From NCBI RefSeq assembly GCF_014697585.1, contig NZ_JACJSB010000006.1, positions 62,001 to 126,000 on the forward strand: a stretch of DNA of 64,000 nucleotides. The letters are read 5' to 3'. The position numbers were made by a program, and so were the translations under genes. Below are positions 57,639 through 64,000 of the stretch, piece by piece; the stretch's first letter is position 1; each line of letters opens with the position of its first letter. This DNA is from Dolichospermum sp. FACHB-1091. Lineage in GTDB: Bacteria; Cyanobacteriota; Cyanobacteriia; Cyanobacteriales; Nostocaceae. The notes beneath the pieces are model-generated. The model had not been told where the DNA came from. It saw only the letters and a list, made by a program, of their open reading frames with translations, and made no database searches.

Positions 57639-58115
57639 CTATCTTTTCTTAGTAATCCCTTGATGAACTAGTTCGATGCGTTCGATCGCAATTTCGTCAC
57701 CACTAGCATTGAACGTTGGCCCTTCCCATTTAACGGGATAGGCCTTTTTAAAAGTCCACCAGAGGACAGGAATCCGTTGACTATTTAATAAAATAATCGT
57801 GCCGTTTTTTTGTTCAATAATGCCTTCACTGGTGGCTTTATACCAAATAAAAAATAGGTCAACATTGACTAAACCCCGCGTAAAAACCAGATTAGGATAG
57901 GTCGTATTTTTAGGAAATTGATGAACAAAACCATTTACCCCTCCTTCTTGATATGATTCGAGATTGATTTCACTACTTAACCCACTCACTTCACTAAAAC
58001 CACCAATCACGACTCCACCAACTTCCACTGCAAAGTTGTAAGCCATATAGGGATCGTGTCCCAGGGCGCTGATCGTTGAGCCGGTCAATAAAGCCCGATT
58101 GAGTAACTGATTCAC
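57639..58115 (-). CDS. Tail-tube protein, second paralogue (Cis1b/Afp5-like)
   Basis: A gp19-type tube protein: DPYMAYNFAVEVGGVVIGGF, SEVSGLSSEINLESYQEGG, and the C-terminal DEIAIERIELVHQGI. It is longer at both ends than the first tube gene and may form the bottom or adaptor ring. I place the start at a GTG at 58115 because AAGGAGG stands five bases upstream; the longer open frame from 58175 overlaps the -1-frame DUF6760 coding. Length 158 residues. Confidence 0.9.
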   Translation of the reverse strand: MNQLLNRALLTGSTISALGHDPYMAYNFAVEVGGVVIGGFSEVSGLSSEINLESYQEGGVNGFVHQFPKNTTYPNLVFTRGLVNVDLFFIWYKATSEGIIEQKNGTIILLNSQRIPVLWWTFKKAYPVKWEGPTFNASGDEIAIERIELVHQGITKKR

Positions 58116-58120
58116 GATTG

Positions 58121-58127
58121 CCTCCTT
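58121..58127 (-). promoter_or_regulatory. Ribosome binding site deciding a GTG start
   Basis: AAGGAGG on the minus strand, five bases before the GTG of the second tube gene, and overlapping the stop codon of the DUF6760 frame. It shows that the tube gene starts at 58115 and not upstream. Confidence 0.85.
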
Positions 58128-58293
58128 AGGTTTGCGAATTGTTGAGTTGTTCGTTGATTCGTGCGACCTGGGCAACCCATTGTTGGCGATCGCGGTGTTC
58201 CATCATCATTACTTGGTCATGGGGCCAATGAAAATAGTAAGCAAGATAGGCTACCTCCTCCAGTAAACGCTCTGGGGGGTAGCGACTTACTCC
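58126..58293 (-). CDS. DUF6760-like small protein, probably made by -1 frameshift
   Basis: 55 codons encode GVSRYPPERLLEEVAYLAYY, then FHWPHDQV, MEHRDRQQWVAQVARINEQL, the pattern of the small DUF6760 proteins of CIS clusters. No ATG, GTG or TTG precedes the conserved part; the upstream stop in this frame is TGA about 10 codons before. The frame is -1 to the preceding gene and joins it at CTG-GGG-GAG-TAA, where a run of five G allows re-pairing. The product would be a fusion of about 174 residues. The coding is outside the usual ORF calls because it lacks a start. Confidence 0.7.
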   Translation of the reverse strand, partial: GVSRYPPERLLEEVAYLAYYFHWPHDQVMMMEHRDRQQWVAQVARINEQLNNSQT

Positions 58294-58649
58294 CCCAGGG
58301 GAACGGTTTCCACTTCAAATTCCCCTTGACAATGGGGACAGGCAACCAATAAACGACTATGACCATTTTGATTAATTCGTTGATAAAAATCCTGCAAATA
58401 AATCAAATCTCCCGAAAATAATTCTTCGATCACCTTGGTATTAATTTGCTCTAATGCTCCCAGTTTGGTAATTACCCGCGCTAAGAGAATAATGATCAAA
58501 TAGCCTGGATTTTTTTGCACTCTGGGATCTCGTAGAGGGGCAATTTCATCCTGGGCTGTGGAGAGACGCATGGTTCCCTCACGGTGGAGATTTCCATGAG
58601 CATCCAGATACCCCTGGGGAAGAATAAAGGAAAATTCGGTTTGTAGCAT
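58287..58649 (-). CDS. eCIS tail-assembly-chaperone-like protein
   Basis: 120 residues located between the two tube genes, where phage tails carry assembly chaperones. It starts TEFSFILPQGYLDAHGNLHR and includes GTMRLSTAQDEIAPLRDPRV, then a Cys pair CPHCQGEFEVE that may bind zinc, and ends VPLGE-stop at the slippery G run. The middle is helical (NPGYLIIILLARVITKL). In phages the related genes make a short protein and a -1-frameshifted longer one; the DUF6760 frame directly follows here. Confidence 0.75.
   Translation of the reverse strand: MLQTEFSFILPQGYLDAHGNLHREGTMRLSTAQDEIAPLRDPRVQKNPGYLIIILLARVITKLGALEQINTKVIEELFSGDLIYLQDFYQRINQNGHSRLLVACPHCQGEFEVETVPLGE
58292..58296 (-). promoter_or_regulatory. 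Putative -1 frameshift slippery site (G5)
   Basis: Five G in the mRNA, read CTG GGG GAG TAA in the zero frame. A glycine tRNA on GGG can slip back one base and still pair with GGG, after which GGA GTA AGT begins the DUF6760 frame. A pause element was not identified. Confidence 0.5.
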
Positions 58650-58676
58650 AGATAATTATCAATTATTTAAGGCTGA

Positions 58677-59117
58677 TTAACTGACAGTAATGCCTTCGTG
58701 AACTAATTCCAAGGTTTCGATTGCGACTTCATCGGAAGTGGCATTAAAATCGGGGGCGTTCCAGGTGGTTGGCCAACAATTTTCTAAGTTCCAACGTATT
58801 TTTTCTTGTCCCTGATCGTCAGCTAAAATGATGGAGACGTTGCGTCGCTCTGCTGTGCCGTCCTGTAAAGTTTTATGCCATTTCCAGAGTTCTTGGTTAT
58901 CGGTAATGCCGCGTTTGAGAGAAATGTTGCCGTAACTATTGAGGCCTGGAATTTGGCGTTGGGTTAAAGTTTTGTCCGTACCTTCTCGATAGGTTCCCGC
59001 TGCACGGGTAGCCGTTAATCCGCTACATTCCCGAAAACCAGCATGGATAATGCCATCCCATTCCACCCAGAAATTATAGCCACTATAGGGGTCATGGGTA
59101 TTAACAACGTTAGGCAT
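58677..59117 (-). CDS. Tail-tube protein, main paralogue (Cis1/Afp1-like)
   Basis: 146 residues, the gp19/Hcp-like tube monomer: DPYSGYNFWVEWDGIIHAGF, RECSGLTATRAAGTYREG, SYGNISLKRGITDNQELWKW, and the C-terminal FNATSDEVAIETLELVHEGI. The stack of rings forms the inner tube that is fired. It is downstream of the sheath genes in the same operon. GGAG lies a few bases before the ATG. Confidence 0.95.
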   Translation of the reverse strand: MPNVVNTHDPYSGYNFWVEWDGIIHAGFRECSGLTATRAAGTYREGTDKTLTQRQIPGLNSYGNISLKRGITDNQELWKWHKTLQDGTAERRNVSIILADDQGQEKIRWNLENCWPTTWNAPDFNATSDEVAIETLELVHEGITVS

Positions 59118-59202
59118 GATTAGATCTCCGTATTGTTTAATAAATTTTAGTCGCTATCTTGGTTGATGATTTTATGCAAAATTATTTTGCTAATTTAGCA
59201 AC

Positions 59203-60318
59203 CTAAACTAGGGCAATACTATTTCCCGTTTGTACCAAGAGAAGTTGAATAAATTCTCCTGGAATGGTGGGAGCTAAACCGATTTGTGCGATCGCTTTTC
59301 CCATTTCCCGACTTTCGGGTGGATTGGTGATTGCATCACATTTTACATAAAATGCTTGCTCGGTAGTTTCTCCCTGTAAGGCTCCTTGTTGCCAAAGAGA
59401 TTCACAGTAAATGGTCAATTCTCGCTGTATGCGTAACCACAGGGAAAAATCATTGGGTTCAAAGACAGTATCCCCTAAGTTGAAGTCAATCCAACGTTTA
59501 AACGTCAAAAAAAGACGACAGACATTGACATATTTCCATTCAGGCAAATCACTCAGGGTACGAACCCCCCAAACCCTTAGTCCCCGTCCCCGCAAACTAC
59601 GAATGATATTAACCCCTGCTTCTTTTTCTTGATTGAGTTGGATTTGCTGTTCTGGTGTGAGGGAAAAACTGAGATCAAGAATGCCTGCAATGACTTGGTT
59701 GGCTGGGGCTGTGTGAACTCCACCTGCTCGGTCAGATTGGGCATAAATTCCCGCAATATGGCCACAGGGAGGAATGGGATTTTCTCTATTTTCAATCTTG
59801 AGCCAAGGCGCGTACAATGCCCCATGATTGCTAATTAATCCTTGTTTTTGCCTGTTTATGGCTTGAACCTCAGCACTATCAACAGCATCTAGAATAGCAA
59901 AGCGATCGCCCATTTTTTCACAATGGGAGAGAATTTCCCGTTGCATTTCTAAAATATCCTGAGTATCACCTTTCATGATGTCGGGAGCGCAGACTAAATC
60001 AATGTTTTCGACAATTTCACTCGCTTCTAATCCCCTTTTCAAGGCATCTAGGGTATGATCTGGCAAAGGCATAACATAGCAAAGACGACCGCCATTTTCA
60101 AAAAAGCCTCGCACCGTATCTCCCAAATACCCATCTTTCTGAGAACTAAAAAACTGTTCAAACTGATCCAACAGAGTTAGTCGTTGAGGAAAATAAACTT
60201 TCTCCTGATCACCAGCAAGACCGAAAAAAATAGGAACTCCCGTGAGCAATTGGGCTTCAGGAGCAGGACTAATTTCCGTTAGATAAACGCCAGGAATTTT
60301 AGATTGGAGTTGTTGCAT
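59203..60318 (-). CDS. Sheath protein, short paralogue
   Basis: 371 residues of the contractile-sheath family: PGVYLTEISPAPEAQLLTGV, FFENGGRLCYVMP, GDRFAILDAVDS, PCGHIAGIYAQSDRAGGVHT, and the C-terminal EQAFYVKCDAITNPPESREM. It lacks the extra insertion of the longer paralogue and has a somewhat different C-terminal tail, so it could be a minor sheath ring near the baseplate or at the top. It follows the main sheath gene by one base. Confidence 0.93.
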   Translation of the reverse strand: MQQLQSKIPGVYLTEISPAPEAQLLTGVPIFFGLAGDQEKVYFPQRLTLLDQFEQFFSSQKDGYLGDTVRGFFENGGRLCYVMPLPDHTLDALKRGLEASEIVENIDLVCAPDIMKGDTQDILEMQREILSHCEKMGDRFAILDAVDSAEVQAINRQKQGLISNHGALYAPWLKIENRENPIPPCGHIAGIYAQSDRAGGVHTAPANQVIAGILDLSFSLTPEQQIQLNQEKEAGVNIIRSLRGRGLRVWGVRTLSDLPEWKYVNVCRLFLTFKRWIDFNLGDTVFEPNDFSLWLRIQRELTIYCESLWQQGALQGETTEQAFYVKCDAITNPPESREMGKAIAQIGLAPTIPGEFIQLLLVQTGNSIALV

Positions 60319-60319
60319 T

Positions 60320-61711
60320 TTATTCTTTAGCGCCAGACCACTGACTCAAACGAAAGATCACAAATTCAGCAGGTTTAACCACCGCTACGCCGATTTCTAT
60401 CACCACTTGACCGCTATTCCGTATTCCCTCATCATTATTCTCTCCATCGCATTTGACATAGAAAGCTTCCTGGGGAGTTGTTCCAAATAAAGCTCCTTTG
60501 CGCCATTCTAAAGTCAAGAAAGCAGAAATATTACGACGGATTTTGGCCCAAAGTTCAGGGGTATTGGGTTCAAAAACAACCCATTGCGTCCCTTTATCAA
60601 TGGAGTCTTTCAGATAACAAAAATGACGACGAACATTAATATATTTAAACTCTAAGTTTTTATCGCCACCGAGGGTACGCGCCCCCCAAACCAGAATATT
60701 GCCATTGAGTTTACGAATAACATTCACGCCCTTGGGATTCAGCCCATCTTGCTTGGCTTTACTGGTGTTAAATTGCAAATCCAAAGCACCTAAAAGAGGC
60801 ACATTAGCTGGGGCTTTGTGAACACCTCTTTCTCCATCAACCCTGGCATAAACCCCCGCAATATGTCCACTGGGCGGAACAAAAATGTTGGTCTCTGTGG
60901 CAGGGTCGTAAACCTGTATCCAAGGGAAATAGAACGCCGCATAGTCAGAACTAAATTCCGGCACTGTTGGCTTGGTTTCACTGCCTAAATTAATATCAGT
61001 CTTACAATCAAGGATGGCAATGCGATCGCCCATTTTAACGGCATGGTCTTTAATTTTGACAATAATATTCGCATCAGTTTGTCCAGGAGCGACAACAATA
61101 CTGATTTCATCAATGGCTTCAAAATCATTCAAAACCCCATCCACACCGTTATCATCGGATACCCAGGTCACATAGGCGCGAGTTCCGCCATTGCGAAAGA
61201 AACCATAAACCGCATGGGCAAAAATATTTTGCTCTGGATTGTCTTTGATAAAATCCCCAAAAAATTGTTTAAATTCAGTAAAATTAGTAATTAATTTGAT
61301 TTCACCTGATGAAACCGAAGTCCTAAAGTAATCAATTATGATTTCGGACTTTTCAGGGGGAGGTGTTGTAAATTCAAGGCTTGAAATCTTCTTAACATGA
61401 TCATTTGTTAATTCAAAGCTATTGTTTTTGAGTATTGATTCAGGCAAAGTAACACTTTTTTGGTCCGTCGCCACTGGATAATTGTTAAGCGGAAAAATCT
61501 TTTTTTCACCATCCCCAACGCCTACTTTTTCCTGAGTAATCTTGTTAAGATAATACCAAGAGGTAGCTTGAGTTCCAGGAGTTTTAGCAAGGGTTGTAGC
61601 GGATTTAATAATGGCGATGAATCCAGCAACACTTGTCCCCGCTCCCGCAATCGGTGCAGAACCAGAAGATACCTCTTCAACATAGACACCCGGCGATAAA
61701 TAAGTCGGCAT
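60320..61711 (-). CDS. Sheath protein, main paralogue (Cis2-like)
   Basis: 463 residues. The start YLSPGVYVEEVSSGSAPIAG and the core blocks FFRNGGTRAYVTWVSDDNGV, GDRIAILDCKTDI, PSGHIAGVYARVDGERGVHK, YINVRRHFCYLKDSIDKG and FYVKCDGENND are typical of contractile-sheath proteins. An insertion at about 60-150 (KITQEKVGVGDGEKKIFPLN) probably forms the surface-exposed domain of the sheath. AGGAG precedes the ATG by 8 bases. It is the second gene of the eCIS operon. Confidence 0.95.
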   Translation of the reverse strand: MPTYLSPGVYVEEVSSGSAPIAGAGTSVAGFIAIIKSATTLAKTPGTQATSWYYLNKITQEKVGVGDGEKKIFPLNNYPVATDQKSVTLPESILKNNSFELTNDHVKKISSLEFTTPPPEKSEIIIDYFRTSVSSGEIKLITNFTEFKQFFGDFIKDNPEQNIFAHAVYGFFRNGGTRAYVTWVSDDNGVDGVLNDFEAIDEISIVVAPGQTDANIIVKIKDHAVKMGDRIAILDCKTDINLGSETKPTVPEFSSDYAAFYFPWIQVYDPATETNIFVPPSGHIAGVYARVDGERGVHKAPANVPLLGALDLQFNTSKAKQDGLNPKGVNVIRKLNGNILVWGARTLGGDKNLEFKYINVRRHFCYLKDSIDKGTQWVVFEPNTPELWAKIRRNISAFLTLEWRKGALFGTTPQEAFYVKCDGENNDEGIRNSGQVVIEIGVAVVKPAEFVIFRLSQWSGAKE

Positions 61712-62391
61712 GGCTTAAACTCCTGAGTAGTTGGGAAAACTATAAGAAGAACTATAAAATATTTCTGGTCAGTAAAGATATTAACATTAATATTTCTTAA
61801 TAAAAGAATACCTAAGTTATTAATCATTCATGAATGAAAACACTTAGGGCATAATACCCTGGTCGAAAGTGGGGATTTTTGCAACAAAAATTTACAATCT
61901 TTGGGTTTTAACTGAGTAAAATATCTGATTATTAAACATCTCTGAAAAAGAATTAAATAAACAATGAAATTATGATGCGATCAGATTATAAAATAATGTT
62001 TTTAGCAAGTTTTAGGATCAGTATTTTTGAGTATCTTCAAAAAGATCCACAGGAAGTACAGCGTTTAATTGGGTTGAAATATGAGCAAGTGCAGGAATTA
62101 TTGAATTATTGTTAGAGGAGAAAGAAAAGTTTGATGAAAAACTAAAATTTAGTGGTGATAAAGCTTGTCTGGGAGAAGAATTAATTAAAACCCCGACAAA
62201 AAAACCTAAAAAACAAGAATTAACTTCAAAACAGATAGCGAGCGCTATCCAAAAAGTATTCATAGTAGGAGTTTGACAGTTTTCAGAGATGTCTATTGAG
62301 AATAGAGTCATTAAATGCTCAAATTTGGTATCACTAACGCCAATACACAACTTAGGTAATATTCTTCATATCTTAACATTTAACGAGTGAA
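61712..62391. other. Gap inside the eCIS operon between cap and sheath genes
   Basis: 680 bases without an intact gene. It contains the degenerate transposase remnant on the plus strand (61996-62345) and a long AT-rich leader of the sheath gene. The 110-codon minus-strand ORF at 62018-62350 is the antisense of that remnant and is not considered real. Confidence 0.6.
61996..62115 (+). pseudogene. Degenerate IS5-type transposase remnant
   Basis: 39 codons include EYLQKDPQEVQRLIGLKYEQ followed by VQELL, very like the N-terminus of a cyanobacterial IS5-group transposase (LxYLQ..PxExQRLxGxxYxQxQxL). The frame then stops, and only scraps continue in other frames (for example MLKFGITNANTQLR near 62313). 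The element is dead. Confidence 0.6.
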
Positions 62392-63054
62392 TCACTTGGA
62401 TGAGTTCTTCTGCTGATTTCTCTGTACACTAGAACTCTCTAAGGTGACCTTGCTTGTTGTTATTAATGGCACTTTTTCTTGTTCATCATCAACAACATAA
62501 GGGACGGGAATTGTTACAGTACAATGAATCGAGGCCTTGGGTTTTCCTCCCATTGCTTGCCAAAATTCACCTAGATTTTGAACTTGTCCAGATCGTAGTG
62601 AGATAATAGGTACAGGTAACTCTTGTTTTTTTAGTGTTCCCTGCAAAATTGTAGATGGAATATAACGATATCTCACCAAAATTTGCATAATTTCTCCAAG
62701 TATTTGATGTTCATAGAGAAAGGGAACTTGATTACTATCGTCACGATTAGATTGAGGTCTATTAGTCCAAACAGTAATTAAATAAGAACAATCAACCCTA
62801 GTCGAAGCAAAAACTCTTTTTGAAACTCTTTGTCCTTCGGTTGCTTGGATTGGCATATCCCAACTTCTGACAGAACTACGCAGTTCAACATTTTCTCGTA
62901 TATCATATAAAAAAAGGTTGATAATAGTTCCTTCGTTTTCAATCTCCTGACTAGGTGGCTCAAAACTAATTTTATAACCACGTTGATCTATCACATCATT
63001 TTTTAAATTATTACTTAATAGTAATTTTAAGGTTTCATCTAGATCTTTTAACAT
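62392..63054 (-). CDS. DUF4255 tail-cap/terminator protein (Afp16/Cis16-type)
   Basis: 220 residues. The DUF4255/Pvc16 N-terminal blocks are clear: MLKDLDETLKLLLSNN, ISFEPPSQEIENEGTIINLF, LYDIRENVELRSSVRSW, YLITVWTN and EHQILGEIMQILVRYRYIP. This protein caps the upper end of tube and sheath. It is the first gene of the eCIS operon, with AAGGAG before the ATG, and is separated from the sheath genes by an IS remnant. Confidence 0.93.
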   Translation of the reverse strand: MLKDLDETLKLLLSNNLKNDVIDQRGYKISFEPPSQEIENEGTIINLFLYDIRENVELRSSVRSWDMPIQATEGQRVSKRVFASTRVDCSYLITVWTNRPQSNRDDSNQVPFLYEHQILGEIMQILVRYRYIPSTILQGTLKKQELPVPIISLRSGQVQNLGEFWQAMGGKPKASIHCTVTIPVPYVVDDEQEKVPLITTSKVTLESSSVQRNQQKNSSK

Positions 63055-63592
63055 CGCTTTAACTCCTTTTGCCTAAAGTGTCATAATTAAAATCTTAGGT
63101 GATTTTTTATTAAAGAAAACCTAGATACTTCTTGACTCAAAAATAATATTTACCATATTTATTTACCATATTTATTTACTATATTATTTATTATTAAATT
63201 ATTTTTAAAAGCTTCAAAGCTTTAATTGGTAAAAACTAAACTCAGTTATATCCCATGAGCAGATTTATTACCGTGAAATATAATACAAGGAAATATAACA
63301 TCATTGTTCAGATCAGAGCTTACCCCTTACAAAAATTTACATTTTTAAGAATTGATAGCCTCTGAGGGGGTGACGAAATCCTTTCAACCAATTATGCAGT
63401 CAGGGTTTTGAAGGTTTCCGCTATGAAGAAAAACAAAAATCAGATCAGACTTGTGGGTTTTGGCTTTTACCCCAGTTGTTGATATTTGTAAAGTAATATT
63501 ACAAACCTTGGAAAAATATTGAGAAATTGCTCACCTGGCAAACATAGCTTTAAGGTAGTAGCTATAGAAGAGAATTAAGGCCAATTTATAAA
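63055..63592. other. Divergent promoter region of the eCIS operon
   Basis: 538 bases, very AT-rich, between the cap gene (minus) and a small membrane-protein gene (plus). It includes a tandem TATTTACCATATTTATTTAC-type run at 63150-63180. No gene or RNA signature is visible. Promoters for both directions should lie here. Confidence 0.5.
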
Positions 63593-63868
63593 ATGAACAA
63601 AAATAATCTTCAAAACTATCGGTTTGCTTGTACCTTGACCTTTGGTGATATATATGGCCAAATTATTGTTTGGTTAATTACCATTACTATTAGTTTAGCA
63701 TCTGCGTTAGCATTAATGGGCGCGAAACGACCTGTTTACGCTTTGGCTACGGTGGGTCTTGTGGTTCTCTTGTCTCTGCCTTTTTTACTTTTTGCCTTTG
63801 TGACAACTCTATTAAATAATATTGAATTGAATGCTGTAGAGCCGGAAACAAAGACTGAATCAACATAA
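63593..63868 (+). CDS. Small conserved cyanobacterial membrane protein
   Basis: 91 residues with two membrane helices (IIVWLITITISLASALALMG and LATVGLVVLLSLPFLLFAFV) and a short acidic tail. The start NYRFACTLTFGDIYGQ looks conserved in filamentous cyanobacteria as far as I recall, but I know no function. It is divergent from the eCIS operon and may simply be the chromosomal neighbour of the island. Confidence 0.75.
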   Translation: MNKNNLQNYRFACTLTFGDIYGQIIVWLITITISLASALALMGAKRPVYALATVGLVVLLSLPFLLFAFVTTLLNNIELNAVEPETKTEST

Positions 63869-64000
63869 ACCAATGATTTGTTACCCTGTTTCTAGCAGGG
63901 CTTACGCAAGTGGCATAATAGATGAAATCCTAGTCAGGAATTTAGTTCTATCTTTAGACCTGAATACAAGCAAAAGATGATAACTTTTTGTGACAATTGC

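Noticed and set aside
58116-58175. Extended N-terminus of the second tube gene
   Set aside because: A strong AAGGAGG before the GTG at 58115 sets the start, and the upstream part overlaps the DUF6760 coding in another frame.
62018-62350. Minus-strand ORF of 110 codons in the cap-sheath gap
   Set aside because: It is antisense to the transposase remnant and composed of low-complexity Ser/Asn/Phe; no ribosome site.
39835-63054. Interpretation as an ordinary prophage
   Set aside because: There are no capsid, portal, terminase, integrase or lysis genes, and the ATPase, DUF4255 cap and DUF4157 cargo are eCIS hallmarks.

Overview
The window looks like chromosomal DNA of a filamentous, probably heterocyst-forming cyanobacterium (Nostocales, Anabaena/Dolichospermum-like). 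The evidence is plastocyanin, Mg-protoporphyrin methyltransferase, a solo GroEL with a CIRCE operator, frequent GCGATCGC (HIP1) octamers, AT-rich intergenic DNA and several cyanobacterial short repeat families. The genus is an inference. No tRNA, rRNA or CRISPR array was seen.

Layout. 1-37.4 kb is mostly housekeeping: homoserine dehydrogenase (cut by the window edge), mnmG, ubiD, petE, leuC/leuD, an ArsA-like ATPase, a DUF2330/RnfD-like pair, fabG, a WecA/MraY-type transferase, groEL, a CtpB-type protease, a DUF697 GTPase, chlM, a carotenoid oxygenase and a folate/biopterin-type transporter. Restriction genes are interspersed: a type II endonuclease, C5-methylase and Mrr-like operon at 5.1-7.9 kb, a small PD-(D/E)xK-like gene at 8.0 kb, a Uma2 nuclease at 12.5 kb and a large type IIG-like enzyme at 13.2-16.6 kb.

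37.4-39.8 kb is a scrap zone: a VapBC-like toxin-antitoxin pair, REP-like palindromes around a REP-associated (RAYT) transposase remnant, and the 5' part of a group II intron whose reverse-transcriptase ORF is cut after about 30 codons.

39.8-63.1 kb is a nearly complete extracellular-type contractile injection system (eCIS, phage-tail-like; related to the Afp/PVC family and to the thylakoid-anchored CIS described from Anabaena). The main operon runs on the minus strand from 63.05 to 44.7 kb: cap (DUF4255), two sheath proteins, tube, a chaperone-like gene with a -1-frame DUF6760 extension, second tube protein, a disordered 441-aa protein, LysM protein, spike split in two (gpD-like and gpV-like), gp25, two J-like baseplate proteins, a P2-I-like protein, an S74-type fibre, a PAAR-like tip and a small coiled coil. 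Beyond it lie the AAA+ ATPase (plus strand) and, divergent from the ATPase, a DUF4157 protein fused to a C-terminal acetyltransferase (GNAT), a strong candidate for the cargo toxin. I find no tape-measure gene. Between the ATPase and the main operon there is a partial duplication of the ATPase 3' end, an MNT-HEPN pair with a broken HEPN gene, a 109-bp MITE-like insertion and several palindromic repeats.

The most interesting points are the DUF4157-GNAT cargo, the absence of a normal start codon for DUF6760 together with a G5 slippery run (suggesting a programmed frameshift as in phage tail chaperones), and the layered mobile-element debris at the eCIS edge.
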